64,000 bases of DNA from the NCBI GenBank assembly GCA_038277395.1, contig CM076192.1, positions 17,212,299-17,276,298 of the forward strand. The letters run 5' to 3'. A model generated the notes under the pieces. The model was not told where the DNA came from. It made no database searches and worked only from the letters and a program-made list of their open reading frames with translations. Shown here in pieces: positions 1 through 11,039 of the stretch; the first letter of the stretch is position 1; the number at the start of each line of letters is the position of its first letter. Origin of the DNA: Dryocosmus kuriphilus (Eukaryota > Arthropoda > Insecta > Hymenoptera > Cynipidae). Both the position numbers and the translations under genes were made by a program.

Positions 1-1804
1 GACCTTGGGCTTCCGTTTCCTCTCGCCATTTCCATTCTATTGATGGCATATTAATCCGCGACTCTACTGACTTTTCTTCTGCCTCTATACGAATCATTTT
101 GGCTCTTCTCTACCCTGTATGACCTGCTCTTTCTCTCAGCCTTTCCAATTTCTTCATCCATCCTCAGCATATTCCAAAAAACTACTTTAATCCTCTTTTC
201 GCACACACTCTTTCCCTTCTCCCCACATTCTTCCACTTATCTCGTTCGCAAACCGCGGCGCTTCTACTCTGCTCTTAGTCACCTCTGCTCCCCTTCGACC
301 TTGAGACCGCTCACCTATTTTCAACTCCTTTTTCTCTCTTCGTCCCATATCCACACCGTCTCATTCACTCACAACATGTCTTTCCCAAACCAAACTCTAT
401 TCCCTTTTCTCCTCTCCTCCCAAGGCCTCTCTCCTATTAGCCATCTTTTCTTTCTCTCCCTCCATGTCATATCTTCATCAATTCTTTCTTTTCTTCCCCT
501 AAGCACCTTCTTTTTCATCATTACCTCTCTCCTCTCCACTTCAATTCCCAGCTTGACTACGCACATCCTCGCTTTTCCTCCTGTCTTGTTGCCCACCCCC
601 TTTATCTTCTGCACCCTGACATTTGCCCCTATGTCCATCAAAAGTTTCTCTACCTCCTTCTTTCCCGTTTCGCTTTCTACTTGCAATCCTTTTATAACAA
701 CATTTCTCCTTTTCTTTTCCCTTTCAAACCCCTCCATTTTCCTTTCTAACCCACGTACTCTACTTTTCATTCTCTCATTCTCCTCTCTCAAGTTCACATC
801 TCCCTCTTCCCCGTCACCTCTACCTATTTCCTTACGATTCTCTTGACGTCCAGCTTTGCATTCTAAGTTACGTACCCTCTCTTCTACCTGCCTTATCACT
901 TTTCTCCCCTCTTCCTGCTTTTTTCTCTGTCCCTCCTCCATCCTCTCTAATTTTTGCCATAATTTTTCTTTCTCTTTCTTCCAGCACTTTTCCCATTTCT
1001 CCCATTTCTCATTTATGTTTATGACTATCAGCTCTGTTCCCCTCCCATGTTCCTTTTCTTCCGCTATCCCTCTACTCACTACCTTCTCTAACTCTCGGAA
1101 CATATTTTCCATTGTGTCTTTTGTCTTATCTAATGCCTTATCCATGTCCTTACTTGACTCTAACATCTTATCAATTGACTTACCAAACTCTAACCTCTCT
1201 GCGTCGCCCCCACTAGTCCCGCCTGCCCGGCTCGCCGCTTCACTCATTGCACACTGGGTCCAGTATTTAATTCCCTTCTTCGGGCGCCTATTGCCCTCTA
1301 ACGTTCTGTTGCCTTGGTCTCCTCGTAATCGGCCTGTTACCCTGTGGCCTGCTTACCCTACCTTACCTACCTTACCCACTAGTCTCCTGACCCACTTATC
1401 AACCTCTCACTCCGCTCCCCACGCTTCCCTCACCCTACCTTTATCCTTCGCATTATTTTTACACAAAATGACAGTAGTAATTAAAAATAACCAGACCTTA
1501 CCTCACCATCCGTCTTCCCAGCCTCGTACAACTTCACTACCCTACTCTCTGTTCACAAAAAAACTAACTAACTAACTAACTAACTCCAAACCTAACCTCA
1601 CTCTTTAGCATGCACCACTTTTTTCACATTTAACCTTTATCCACCTTCCGCGACCCTTCCACTCATTCCTCCCACATACCAACTGCCATAACTCTACTCA
1701 CAACCCTTTTTTGCACCCCTCACAACCCTTATTCACCACCAAAGCCAAAACGTTCGCTCAAATTCTCACACCCGCCCCATCACTATCAGCGCCGGAAACG
1801 GAAG
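1..1804 (-). mobile_element. LINE copy 1, internally deleted half-LINE
   Basis: Minus-strand non-LTR retrotransposon running off the window start. Its 5' terminus reads CTTCCGTTTCC on the minus strand at 1804, the same start as the copies ending near 27964 and beginning near 36365. Positions 1-60 match the 3' UTR of the copy at 26400-26470. Between them lie an intact ORF1 (369-1247) and about 180 bases that look like the first codons of ORF2 (Val-Val-Phe-Trp-Asn-Met at 51-236). The rest of the endonuclease and all reverse transcriptase are missing, so this copy could only move with enzymes supplied in trans. A CTAA microsatellite (about 1564-1587) lies in the 5' UTR. The family resembles R1/LOA-type LINEs, judged from the longer copy at 36365. 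Confidence 0.8.
369..1247 (-). CDS. LINE ORF1 protein (coiled coil plus RRM-like domain)
   Basis: A complete 292-residue ORF, ATG to stop, on the minus strand. Residues 1-60 are polar. About 75-190 is a long Lys/Glu-rich coiled coil (repeated EKWEKCWKKEKEKL-type heptads). About 180-270 matches the RNA-recognition-like domain of L1-type ORF1 proteins: RNVVIKGL, a variable loop, then a second hydrophobic strand MCVVKLG. The C-terminal tail is basic (ERKKRWLIGERPWEERRKG). ORF1 proteins of this kind trimerise, coat LINE RNA and act as nucleic-acid chaperones. The purine bias makes the opposite strand open too, giving Ser/Pro/Phe-rich shadows. It is intact although ORF2 is deleted next to it, as in mammalian HAL1 elements. 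Role follows from the family; no motif proves activity. Confidence 0.75.
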   Translation of the reverse strand: MSEAASRAGGTSGGDAERLEFGKSIDKMLESSKDMDKALDKTKDTMENMFRELEKVVSRGIAEEKEHGRGTELIVININEKWEKWEKCWKKEKEKLWQKLERMEEGQRKKQEEGRKVIRQVEERVRNLECKAGRQENRKEIGRGDGEEGDVNLREENERMKSRVRGLERKMEGFEREKKRRNVVIKGLQVESETGKKEVEKLLMDIGANVRVQKIKGVGNKTGGKARMCVVKLGIEVERREVMMKKKVLRGRKERIDEDMTWRERKKRWLIGERPWEERRKGNRVWFGKDML

Positions 1805-3922
1805 CCTATATAATTTAATGTATATAATGATAATAATCAACGCATGTAATTATAATTTATCTATTAGTTATTTTTAATTATAATTGTAATAATAATTTGT
1901 ATATATCATCACTATTTCCCTTTATCATCTAGTGATTTTTTATGACTTTTTTAATGAAACAAATATTTTGTGGAATTTTGTACTATCACTTTTTTTTAAG
2001 ACAACAGATTCCTGTTTTTCATTCCTTTTTTCTAGGAAATATTCCCCATGTTGTATAGAAGAACTTATTTCTCCGTAATAAATTTCCAAACATATTAGGA
2101 AACTTTTCCCACAAACGGAAAAATTGATTAATTTTGAAGTAATATTGTAATATATAGTGTAAATTTTTTCCATTTTTATATTAGGAAAGATTCCCAAACA
2201 TTTAGGAAATTTCTCTGAAATTTTCCCTCTTTATCTTAGGAAAGATTCCAAAAACGAAGGAAATTTTCCGAACTTTTATAATTTTTCCTTATTTATGTTC
2301 GACGAAATTCCCTAATATTTCGGGAACTTTGCTCCACCAAATTTTCCATAAAAATTTCCAAAATATTTCTTACAGTGTAACTTTTTAAATATATACTAAA
2401 ATCTTGCATTGTTGCAACCATTTATTATCTTGAGGCTCAGATAAAAGTTTAAAAGGTAGATTTTTCAATTAGGCAGTTGAACGCGGAGTGGCGCTAATTC
2501 AGCACTATAGCTTTAATTTCACCAATCGAGAGCGCCAAAAATAGTTTCTTTTACAAATTGTTGAAAAAAACCTCCCAGAAATGTCAAATCCAAAGAAATC
2601 AAGAATTGTGAAATCATTACAACGAAGAAAAATGTGATTCGTGAAGTTTCCATGCTTTAATATAAACAAATGTAGACAAAGATTACTGTATAACGAAAAT
2701 AATTATCATAAGATTTTCTTATTTATTAACATTCAGGGACACTGTTTTTATACGAAGAATGAAATTTCATCCTCCTTTTTGACGAGAAGGAATGTTTAGT
2801 GGTCATTTTGACACTTAACTGTGCTCATTCTTCTATACAATAAATTGAACTTATTTCAGGTAAAGAATGAATTTTTATTCATCATAGCTGTGTGTCAAAA
2901 AATTGAGAAAGTGAATAAAATAAATTTCGGAGCAAAAAAAATCGTCGCGACCTCTAACTCTTTTTTAATAAAGTTTTAAAAAATAAGGGATTACTTTTTC
3001 ACTCAAAAGTATGACATTTACCCACGCGTTTCAAAAAATTGAAAATTTCATTCCCTATTAGGCACCCTAATAAACAGGAACACGCTATATTTAGCACTTT
3101 CGTACAAACAATTATTTTTTACAATACAGTATTTAATTTAACATGAACTAGTATCGCTATATCAGGAATTTTTAAAATTTACTTAAAAATGTGACTTTTA
3201 GGAACTTTGACACTTAGACTTGCACTGAAAACTTATTTCTCAACATAAATTACACGTTAACATACATAGTTTAAAAACTTTTATATGTTGATGCTACCTG
3301 TAAGACAAATTTTCAGGCTAATTTTATGCACATTTCAAAGATATTGACAATTTTACTTTTTTCTGAGTACGTCAGTTTCCGAGGAATGTATTCTGCTGGC
3401 AATATTATAGTACATGTGTTGAAAAAAATTGCGGCAAATGAAATATGTAACTATTAGCAAAAAGACCATAATTTTCAATTGTTTACGAACATCACGAACT
3501 TAAATACAAAACTTGTTTAAAGTTTTTTCCTATACCTTCAGAAGATGTACTGATAGTGATGAATGATATAATGCAAATCATTTTGCATCCTGTATCCACT
3601 TGCTGCTACGAACAAAAGAAAAGCTTCAGAGAAGTAGAATTATACGCTCGAGTTCTCCTAGAGAGCAAACATCATTGTTTGTCTAAAATTTTGAAAAAAT
3701 GAAACATTTTAATTGACATTTCAAAAAAATCCTTTCTTGGACTATCCACAATAACACAAGAATAACATAAAACCAGTTAATTTATTCATAAAAAGTGTAC
3801 ATAAATATTAATTTTTGATAATGGTTTACAATTGGAAACCTTCCATAAAGTATGTTAAAGAAAATGTGCTTAAAAATGAGTTTTTTTTTTATAGAAAACA
3901 AACTAGATTTTTATTTATTGCA
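1805..3922. other. AT-rich stretch without a gene
   Basis: No convincing coding frame. About 1985-2380 is dense in short inverted motifs (AGGAAA and TTTCC in alternation, ending near ACAGTGTAA), which looks like a decayed small inverted-repeat element, though no clear termini were found. The rest is A/T-rich DNA. Confidence 0.5.
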
Positions 3923-4890
3923 TTTTTACATTCTCATCCGAAAACATATTAGATTTATGTAAAATTTGTCCCCCAGCTTTCATCAAATCTTCACGTTGTG
4001 AGACCCCCTGAGTGAGAAAAAAAACGGTTTTTACGACTGTGTCTGTCTGTTGTCGTCGTCGTTGTCGTCGGCGTCTGTTACCGTGATAACTTTTGAAAGA
4101 ATCATCAGATTAGATTACGCTTTGGCACACTTATTCTGGGTTCAAAAAGGAAGGACGAGTTCGTTAACCAGCCAGTTTTGAATAACGATTATGGTTTTAT
4201 CCATCAAAAACAGTTTTTTTACGAAATCAGAAAGTTCATTTTTCGGCTAAACTATGCGAGATAAAAAAATATTAGAAAGTAAATTGTTCATATAAAAAAA
4301 ATCTACAAATTTTTTAAAACTATTTATTGATAAAATGCACGGTTCTTGTTTTAATCGAGAAATGTTGTTAAGAATAAAAAATTGTTGTTTCCTGACAAAA
4401 TATTCAACATACGAAGAAAATTATAATAAGCCAAATTTTTCACCTTAGAAAGAGCTACGAATCTTGTTTTAACTATTTTTTGATAAAATGCATGGTTTTT
4501 GTTTTAATCGAGAACGTTATTAAACATTATTAAAACTTAAACATTCAAATTTCCTACCAAACTATTCAAGATACGGAAAAAGTAACAAGGGACAAAGTTG
4601 TTTACCTCAAAAAGATCTACTTTGCTCTCTATCATTTTTTTGTAAAGACGCATAGTTTTTTAGTTATTCATGACATATGTTATTAAATATAAAGAAATCC
4701 ACTTTTCAGCTAAAGCATGTATGCAAGATATGAGAAAATATTAAGGAGCAGAATATTTCACATTTGAAAAAGCTACAAATTTTTTTTATAAGACTCATCG
4801 TTTTACTTTTAAGAATCGAAAACCTGCATTGTGTAAATTTGGTAAATCACAAAACAACTTTGCTAATCTACAATGGATTTTTAAAAAATT
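3923..4890. repeat. Left arm of foldback element
   Basis: Inverted copy of the right arm (5730-6716). It reads the TTTTTACATTCTCATC terminus, a GTCGTCGTCGTTGTCGTC minisatellite (4053-4073), then four roughly 154-bp modules marked by CTACAAAT or CTACGAAT. It is more decayed than the right arm. Confidence 0.75.
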
Positions 4891-5720
4891 AATTGTCGAG
4901 CGCGAAGCGCGAGTGTCGCGATGAGAATGTATTTCTTAAGGTCGATAGAGCCTTAAGTAAAATAATTTCTATTGTAATTTTTAATAATATTCAAATTTAA
5001 TAATTTCATTAAAAGCAGGTGTTTTGAAAGTTTAAGACCCAAGTAACGAAAACCGAGCACGACCTGCGAGGACCAAGAACATCCGAGCGCGAAGCGCGAG
5101 GTTCAAATATATCAGAGCGCGAAGCGCGACGGCCACCACATCGCGCGCCCTAGGCGCGCTCAATCTTGTAATTTGAGCAGATCTTTTTATATCAATAATA
5201 GTTGTAAGTACACAAACATAATTCATAGTTGACACATTTTAAATTATATACGTTATAGATTGCCTGTTGTTCCTTAATTTTCTTTTAAACAAGAGAAGTT
5301 GTAAATTTTAATCAAGTTTTGCACCTTTAAGGCCATGTAAAAGGTGGGTTACGTGACCAAGCCAGTCCTGAATTTCGTTAATCCCAACTCATATCCAAAC
5401 GAAAAAATCTGCCCGCTGCGCGGGCACATTCTCATCGCGCGCTGCGCGCGCCGCGCTTCGCGCGAAGTATGAGCGCGCCTAGGACGCGCGTCTGTTGGCA
5501 CTCGCGCTTCGCGCTCGATAAGTTATTTACGACACTCACGCTTCACACTCGATAGATTATTCACCTCGCGCTACGCGCTCAGTGTTTATGGATCGTAGAA
5601 ACCTTTAAATTAAAAATTACAAAAGAAATTATTTTACTTAAGGCTCTATCGCCCTTAAGGCATACATTCTCATCATGACACTCGCGCTTCGCGCTCGATA
5701 ATTGCATTTTTTTTAGACAC
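4890..5720. repeat. GC-rich core with GCGCGAAGCGCG hairpin words and an inner inverted repeat
   Basis: The word GAGCGCGAAGCGCGAG, or its complement with a TTCG loop, recurs near 4898, 5085, 5115, 5455, 5500 and 5685. Each can fold into a short stem capped by GAA or TTCG. An inner inverted repeat flanks the core: 4919-4970 (GATGAGAATGTATTTCTTAAGG, broken by one substitution) pairs with 5627-5680. It reuses the CATTCTCATC motif of the outer termini, so this looks like a palindrome nested inside a palindrome. Confidence 0.7.
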
Positions 5721-5729
5721 ATTGTAGAT

Positions 5730-6716
5730 TGGTAAAGTTTTTTTGCGATTTTCCAAATTTTCACAATGCACGATTTCGATTCTTAAAAGTAAAACGATGA
5801 GTCTTATAAATAACTTTTGTAGCTCTTTCCAAGGTGAACAATTCTGCTTGTTAATATTTTCTCATATCTTGCACAGTTTTGCTGAAAAGTGGTTTTCTTT
5901 ATATTTCATAACATATTTCACGAATAACTCAAAAAATACGCGTCTGCTCAAAAAAATGATAGAGAGCAAATTTGTAGATCTTTTTGAGGCAAACAACTTT
6001 GTTTTTTATTATTTTTCCGTATCTTCCATAGTTTGGCGGTAAATTTTAAATCTTTAATTTTTAATAACGTTTTATCGATTAAAACAAAAACCGTGCATTT
6101 TATCAAAAAATGGTTGAAGCAAAATTTGTAGATCTTTTAAAATTGAACAACTTTGTTCTTTACCATTTTTTTTATCTTGAATATTTTGGCAGAAAACCAC
6201 AGTTTTTTTAATTTTAATAACGTTTTCTTGATTAAAACAGAAACCGTTCATTTTATCGAAAAACGGTTAAGACAAAATTTGTAGATTTTTTTGAGGTGAA
6301 CAATCTTGCTTTCTTACATTTTTTTTTGTATCTCTCATAGTTTAGCCGGAAAATGGATTTTTTGATTTTGTGAAAACCGTTTTTGATGGATAAAACCATA
6401 ACCGTTGGTCAAAAACCGCTGGTTAACGAACTCTTCCTTTCTTTTTGGACATTAAAGAAGTGTGCGAAAGCGCAATCCAATCCGATTAGTCCTTCGAAAG
6501 TTATCGTGGGAACAGACGACAACAACGACGACAACGACAACGACGACAACGACGACAACGACAACGACGACAACGACAACGCCAACAGACAGACAGACAC
6601 GGTCGTAAAAACCATTTTTTCGGATTCAGGAGGTCTCAAAACGTGGAGATTTCATGAAATCCGCGAAAGTCAAATTTTGCATAAATCGAATACTTTCTCT
6701 GATGAGAATGTAAAAA
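5730..6716. repeat. Right arm of foldback element
   Basis: Four degenerate modules of about 154 bp, then a segment beginning GATGGATAAAACCATAACC, then a CAACGACGACAACGAC minisatellite (6518-6590) and the GATGAGAATGTAAAAA terminus. The last segment is open as a frame (6383-6727) because the minisatellite codes for Asn-Asp-Asp, but the same frame is only partly kept in the other copies. Confidence 0.75.
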
Positions 6717-7559
6717 GTACACTCTGAAAGTTTGGAAAATTAAAGAAGAGGCAATAAACTATGTGCCTCTACTTTGTTTCGTTGGAAATTCGAAACAAAA
6801 GTGTTTTCAAGGAAAATAAAATTGGAAGTATTATCGGTATTCCTTTTGTCCCTACTCATGTCCGCACGGAATAATAAATCGCGTTGAAATTTGTTACAGT
6901 AAATACAAAGCATGAAGAAAGGTGCGTCTGGTCCTAAATACTTACAATTGTAGAAAATTTTTTTTTTTTTTAATTAAAAATTTTGATTAATACCGATTAC
7001 GAACCATGCTGTAGAACTTTATTGCAGGACGCTGCAGGTGATTTTCAATTTTGGAATTGAGCACTTTTGAGGATAGTATCCATGAAACTTGGAACGAAAA
7101 AAACAAAAATTGATCACGAACATTGTACCCAAATAGTAAAAACAAGAATATTTGCACTTGTAATGCAACAAACAAACTTTTAAGGTTATAAAAGTATCTG
7201 AAGTCTGGCCGCCTATCGGAGCATGTGGAGAACGTCCGCTGGCCGTGGGTTGGTAATGCAGATTGAATGAGTCTTTACTGACAGAGTAGGAACGTGTACC
7301 TAGTGCAAAGTGCATCTGTTGATATTTATTATTCTTATAATAAACTTTTATTGCTCCCCGAATTCACGCTTTACCACACACTGTTCTTTTACATTTAATA
7401 ATATTTTTCCAAACGTTTTCCGCATTATTTTAAGTTCTATTTTTAAATGCGAGGCAAGTCACTTTTCCGCCAATATATCATACTTTCAAAAACAGAAATA
7501 TTTAATTTCCTTGAATTTACAACAAAAAAAAACTTTTAAAAAATTGCATTACGTTTTTT
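6717..7559. other. No gene seen
   Basis: AT-rich DNA with a slightly GC-richer patch at about 7195-7310. Short open frames on both strands show no recognisable domain. Confidence 0.4.
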
Positions 7560-8874
7560 TTAAGGCTGTTGGCCGAGGTGTCGAAAAATAGGTTAGAAAT
7601 GTGATTTCGCTCAAGTTCCTGTTGAATTCCATCTGTTTTCATATATATGACTGATGTATTTTAAAGAGACACTTTGCAAAAAGATTTCCTTAATCCGGGA
7701 GGAGTTCACGGTTGTACGAGGTACGCTTAGTATACAGTTTTCCGAAAAAAGTAAAAATATCTGTGATAAAATACGATAATGGAAAAGTGTTGAAATGAGG
7801 GAAAGTAGAGAAAGAGTTCCAATGGTTAGAAGGAGAAAGCAATACTAGAGTAGTACTTACAACCTATAAATGATTACCTTAGGGACTGAAAAGACACTGC
7901 AACTGCATTCTCGACAAGGCAGCAATTTTTTTCTTTTTATCAAATTTCCCATTTTGCACAATGCAACCATATTCCATGTGAAAAACATTAAAAGTACAAA
8001 AATAATTGCATGCAACAATTGGGGTTATGGCAGAATTGACAGGCCTCGACCCTCGTCGCGCCAACCACGGCTGCCAAAAATACTGTTGGTAATGTCGCTA
8101 CCCGTAAGCTGCTGCCACCTACAACGCGACGCGGGAATTTCAAATTTGAAATACAATTGTATAGTGTAAATGTCAATATCATATTGTTATCTTGTACAGA
8201 AATAATTTTAAAATATCGCTTTGAAGTATTTTCAATATTAAATTATATTTCTGCACAAGATAGCAATATTACATTGACACTTACACCATACAATTTTATT
8301 TCAAATCTGAAATTCCCGCGTCGCGTTGCAGGTGGCAGCAGCCTACGGGTAGCGACATTACCAACAGCATTTTGGCAGCCGTGGTTGGCGCGAAGAGGAT
8401 CGAGGCCTGTCAATTCTGTTATATCACTTGTTCAGTACAATTATTTTTGTACTTTTAATGTTTTTAACATGGAATATGGTTGCATTGTGCAAAATGTGAA
8501 ATTCGATAAAAAGAAAAAAGTGCTGCCTTGCCGCGAATGCAGTTGCAGTGTCTCTACAGTCCTTAACATAATCATTTATAGGTTGTAAGTACTACTCTGG
8601 TATTGCTTTCTCCTTCTAACCATTGGAACTCTTTCTCTACTTCCCCTCATTTCAACACTTTTCCATTATCGTATTTTAGCATACGTATTTTTACTTTTTT
8701 CGGAAAACTGTATACTAAGCGCACCTCATACAACCGTGAACCCCTTCCGGGTTGAAAAGATCTTTTTGCAAAGTGTCTTTTAAAATACATAAGTCTTATA
8801 TACGAAAACAGATGGAATTCAATGAGAATTTGAGCGACATTACAGTTTCTTCACATCTCGGCCAGCAACCTTAA
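7560..8874. mobile_element. TTAA-bounded hairpin (foldback) element
   Basis: Two arms of about 640 bp are inverted copies of one another: 7564-8208 and about 8243-8870, separated by a loop of about 35 bp. The outer border is TTAA on both sides (7560-7563 and 8871-8874), followed by GGCTGTTGGCCGAG inward on the left and the near-complement on the right. TTAA duplication is the hallmark of piggyBac and a few other superfamilies, but the terminus does not start with the usual CCC of piggyBac. No transposase is encoded; the open frames inside are arm sequence read twice. Confidence 0.8.
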
Positions 8875-9004
8875 ACAGCCCTAAAAGTACTCGGAATACA
8901 ATAAATTTTAATGAACAATGAAATAAATAAATAAACTAAAAATTGCATACGACAATGCAATTATTTCGAAATAAACACATTTCATTTCAATCCTGTTTTA
9001 GGCT

Positions 9005-9830
9005 GAACTTTCGAAAACGCGATACCTCGGATGGCTTTGAAACTTGATATACCCATGTAATTTAACTCTCTGATTATGAATATGACCATGAAAATTGGTG
9101 CAAATGACATCCTCAAGGTGAAAAATCAAAAAACTATAAACTTTAATGTACGTTTTTTGCGTTTATTTAAGTAATTATATAAAATTGACAAAAAGTCCCC
9201 ACAAAAAATCGTATACCTTAGAAAAATACACATCTTACGTTCAGTACAATTTTGCTCTACGACTAAAAGCTTTCGAGAAAATGGATGAAGAATATGGGTC
9301 AGTGCGTTTGAGGCGGGAAGCCACTCCTGTGAGTGGTCACAGAAATACTTTCAGTCACACCCCTATCTCTTTACAATGTTTTTGAGGGGGCGGAAAAGCA
9401 CCCCTGTTACTGATCACAAAAATACTTTCAGTCAAATGCCTAACCCTTTCCAATGTTTTGCGGGGAGCGAGAAGGCACTCCTGTGACTGGGCACAGAAAT
9501 ATACGCTATGTACGCGCCATACACGACACTATATTTATCGAACGTTTTCTTGAAAAGTTTCAGTCGAAGAGCAAAAATGTATTAAACAAAAAATGTGTAT
9601 TTTTCAAGGTTTTATAATTTTTATTTGAGGATTTTTTGACAATTTTATGTATTTACTGAAATAAACGCAAGAACATGAAACTTTTTTAGTTTTTTTGAAG
9701 ATTTGAACTTGAAGATGACATTTGCACCAATTTTCATGGTCATATTCGTAATCAGCGAGTCAAATTATATAAATATACCAAGTTTCAATATTTCAGTTCT
9801 TTTGAAAATTTATAAGCAGTAAATTTCACC
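9005..9830. mobile_element. Foldback element with internal tandem repeat
   Basis: Inverted arms at about 9005-9280 and 9535-9830, for example TATGACCATGAAAATTGGTG on the left against CACCAATTTTCATGGTCATA on the right. Between them is a degenerate tandem repeat of about 75-80 bp with three units starting near 9312, 9394 and 9468 (core GGAAGCCACTCCTGTGAGTG). The right arm contains TTCGTAATCAGCGA, also the core word of the tandem array at 20866-21440. No coding capacity. Confidence 0.7.
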
Positions 9831-11020
9831 ATTTCTGCCTTTACTTATTAATCTAAGAGATGCCGGAAATCTCAAAGATCATTTTCTTGTGCCCAAAAGT
9901 GTGAGAAAATTATTGTTATCGTCGATCAAGAAAAAAGCCAATTATAAACATTTTTCCATGCAGTATTTGAAATCTAGACCAGATCAACAGCTGTATGCTT
10001 GATGTGCACTTCACATGAAAATCACCAAAATGTATTTTAAAACGTTTGAGCACCACTGCACAATGGGAGTGAGCTTAAAGTGAGACATCGAAAACACCCA
10101 ATTCTTTTCTAGTAACTCCGATGCTAACTCATTTCTACGTTTCTCTAACTTTCATCACTTAACGGCGCGCAACAGGGCGCAACGATAGCGGGGTGCTTAT
10201 CAGCTCAATTTTTACGGAGTCTCTTTTTTTACAAGTTGAGTAATCTCCCCCCTCATCTATGATTATGTTAGTCGCTGAAAACATGATAGACATTTTCAAT
10301 TAATTTAAGAAAATATCCACAAATATGTCATTCTATGAACTTCCATACAACTTGTATATTCTTTTTTTTCTAAACATGTAGAAAATAAAAAGATATCCAA
10401 AAATTAATAAAAAAGAAAAACAGCTGAGAGTATGAGCACTGTTAGATGCAAAGCATATACTCTTATTTAATTCACATATAAGAAAACATGAAACCAAAAA
10501 TTACATGTAAATTACACCTAACAGGTCAGACTATTTTAAAAAGGCTTAGATTTAAATAATAGAACGAAGATTGCCACCTTTTAGGGAGCGCCTGAAAGGA
10601 GATCACTACACATTATACGTGTGATGACGCCACCATTGTTAAGGCGCTCGTACACAATTATACAAAAAAACACAGATAAATTTATAACTTTAAATATAAA
10701 ACAGAAGGGACAATATATATGAAAAAACAGAAAATATGAAAATAAAAATCCAACTAAAAACAATAATTCAATTAGAATTTTTATAAGAAAACGGGAATCA
10801 AAAACGGGAAGGGATAAATTTCCTAAACGCAAAACCAAAAGTCTGTAAATTAAAAACTTTAAATACATTTTCCATTTGATGCAACAACATTATCAGCAAC
10901 AATGAATTGGTTAATGCAAGAATTAATTTCTAAAAACCTATAAATATCATTCGTGCATAATTCAATTAATAAAACACGAACAGAACAGCAATGTTTGGTG
11001 CAACTATTCGAACATCGTTT
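9831..11020. other. No gene seen
   Basis: AT-rich; no frame with a recognisable domain on either strand. The longest minus-strand frame (10581-10868) is a Phe/Leu-rich low-complexity translation. Confidence 0.4.
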
Positions 11021-11039
11021 CGAGTGATATTGTTGAGGT

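Larger units (their letters stand above)
3923..6716. mobile_element. Foldback element with long inverted arms
   Basis: About 2.8 kb. The ends are inverted: TTTTTACATTCTCATC at the left and its complement at 6701-6716. Each arm is about 0.9 kb and contains, from the outside in, a CGACAACGAC-type minisatellite, then four degenerate modules of about 154 bp (recurring TTTGTAGATCTTTTTGAGG near 5816, 5971, 6125 and 6278; the complement near 4301, 4453, 4615 and 4771). The centre holds GC-rich palindromic words. No transposase is visible, so it is non-autonomous. Related single-arm copies lie at 34448-34925 and 46630-48178. The structure resembles Foldback elements (long arms of tandem subrepeats), but the superfamily is unknown. 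Confidence 0.8.

Noticed and set aside
301..846. Long plus-strand Ser/Phe/Leu-rich frames opposite the LINE ORF1 (also 856-1575, 26609-27605)
   Set aside because: Complement of purine-rich coiled-coil coding sequence; the minus strand carries the recognisable ORF1.
6409..6639. Leu/Ser repeat frame opposite the NDD minisatellite (also 34778-34969)
   Set aside because: Translation of a simple repeat; not conserved as a protein.
7560..8874. Assignment of the TTAA hairpin to piggyBac
   Set aside because: TTAA fits, but termini lack the usual CCC start and no transposase is present.
10581..10868. 95-codon minus-strand hydrophobic frame
   Set aside because: AT-rich low-complexity translation with no homologous pattern, splice sites or neighbours.
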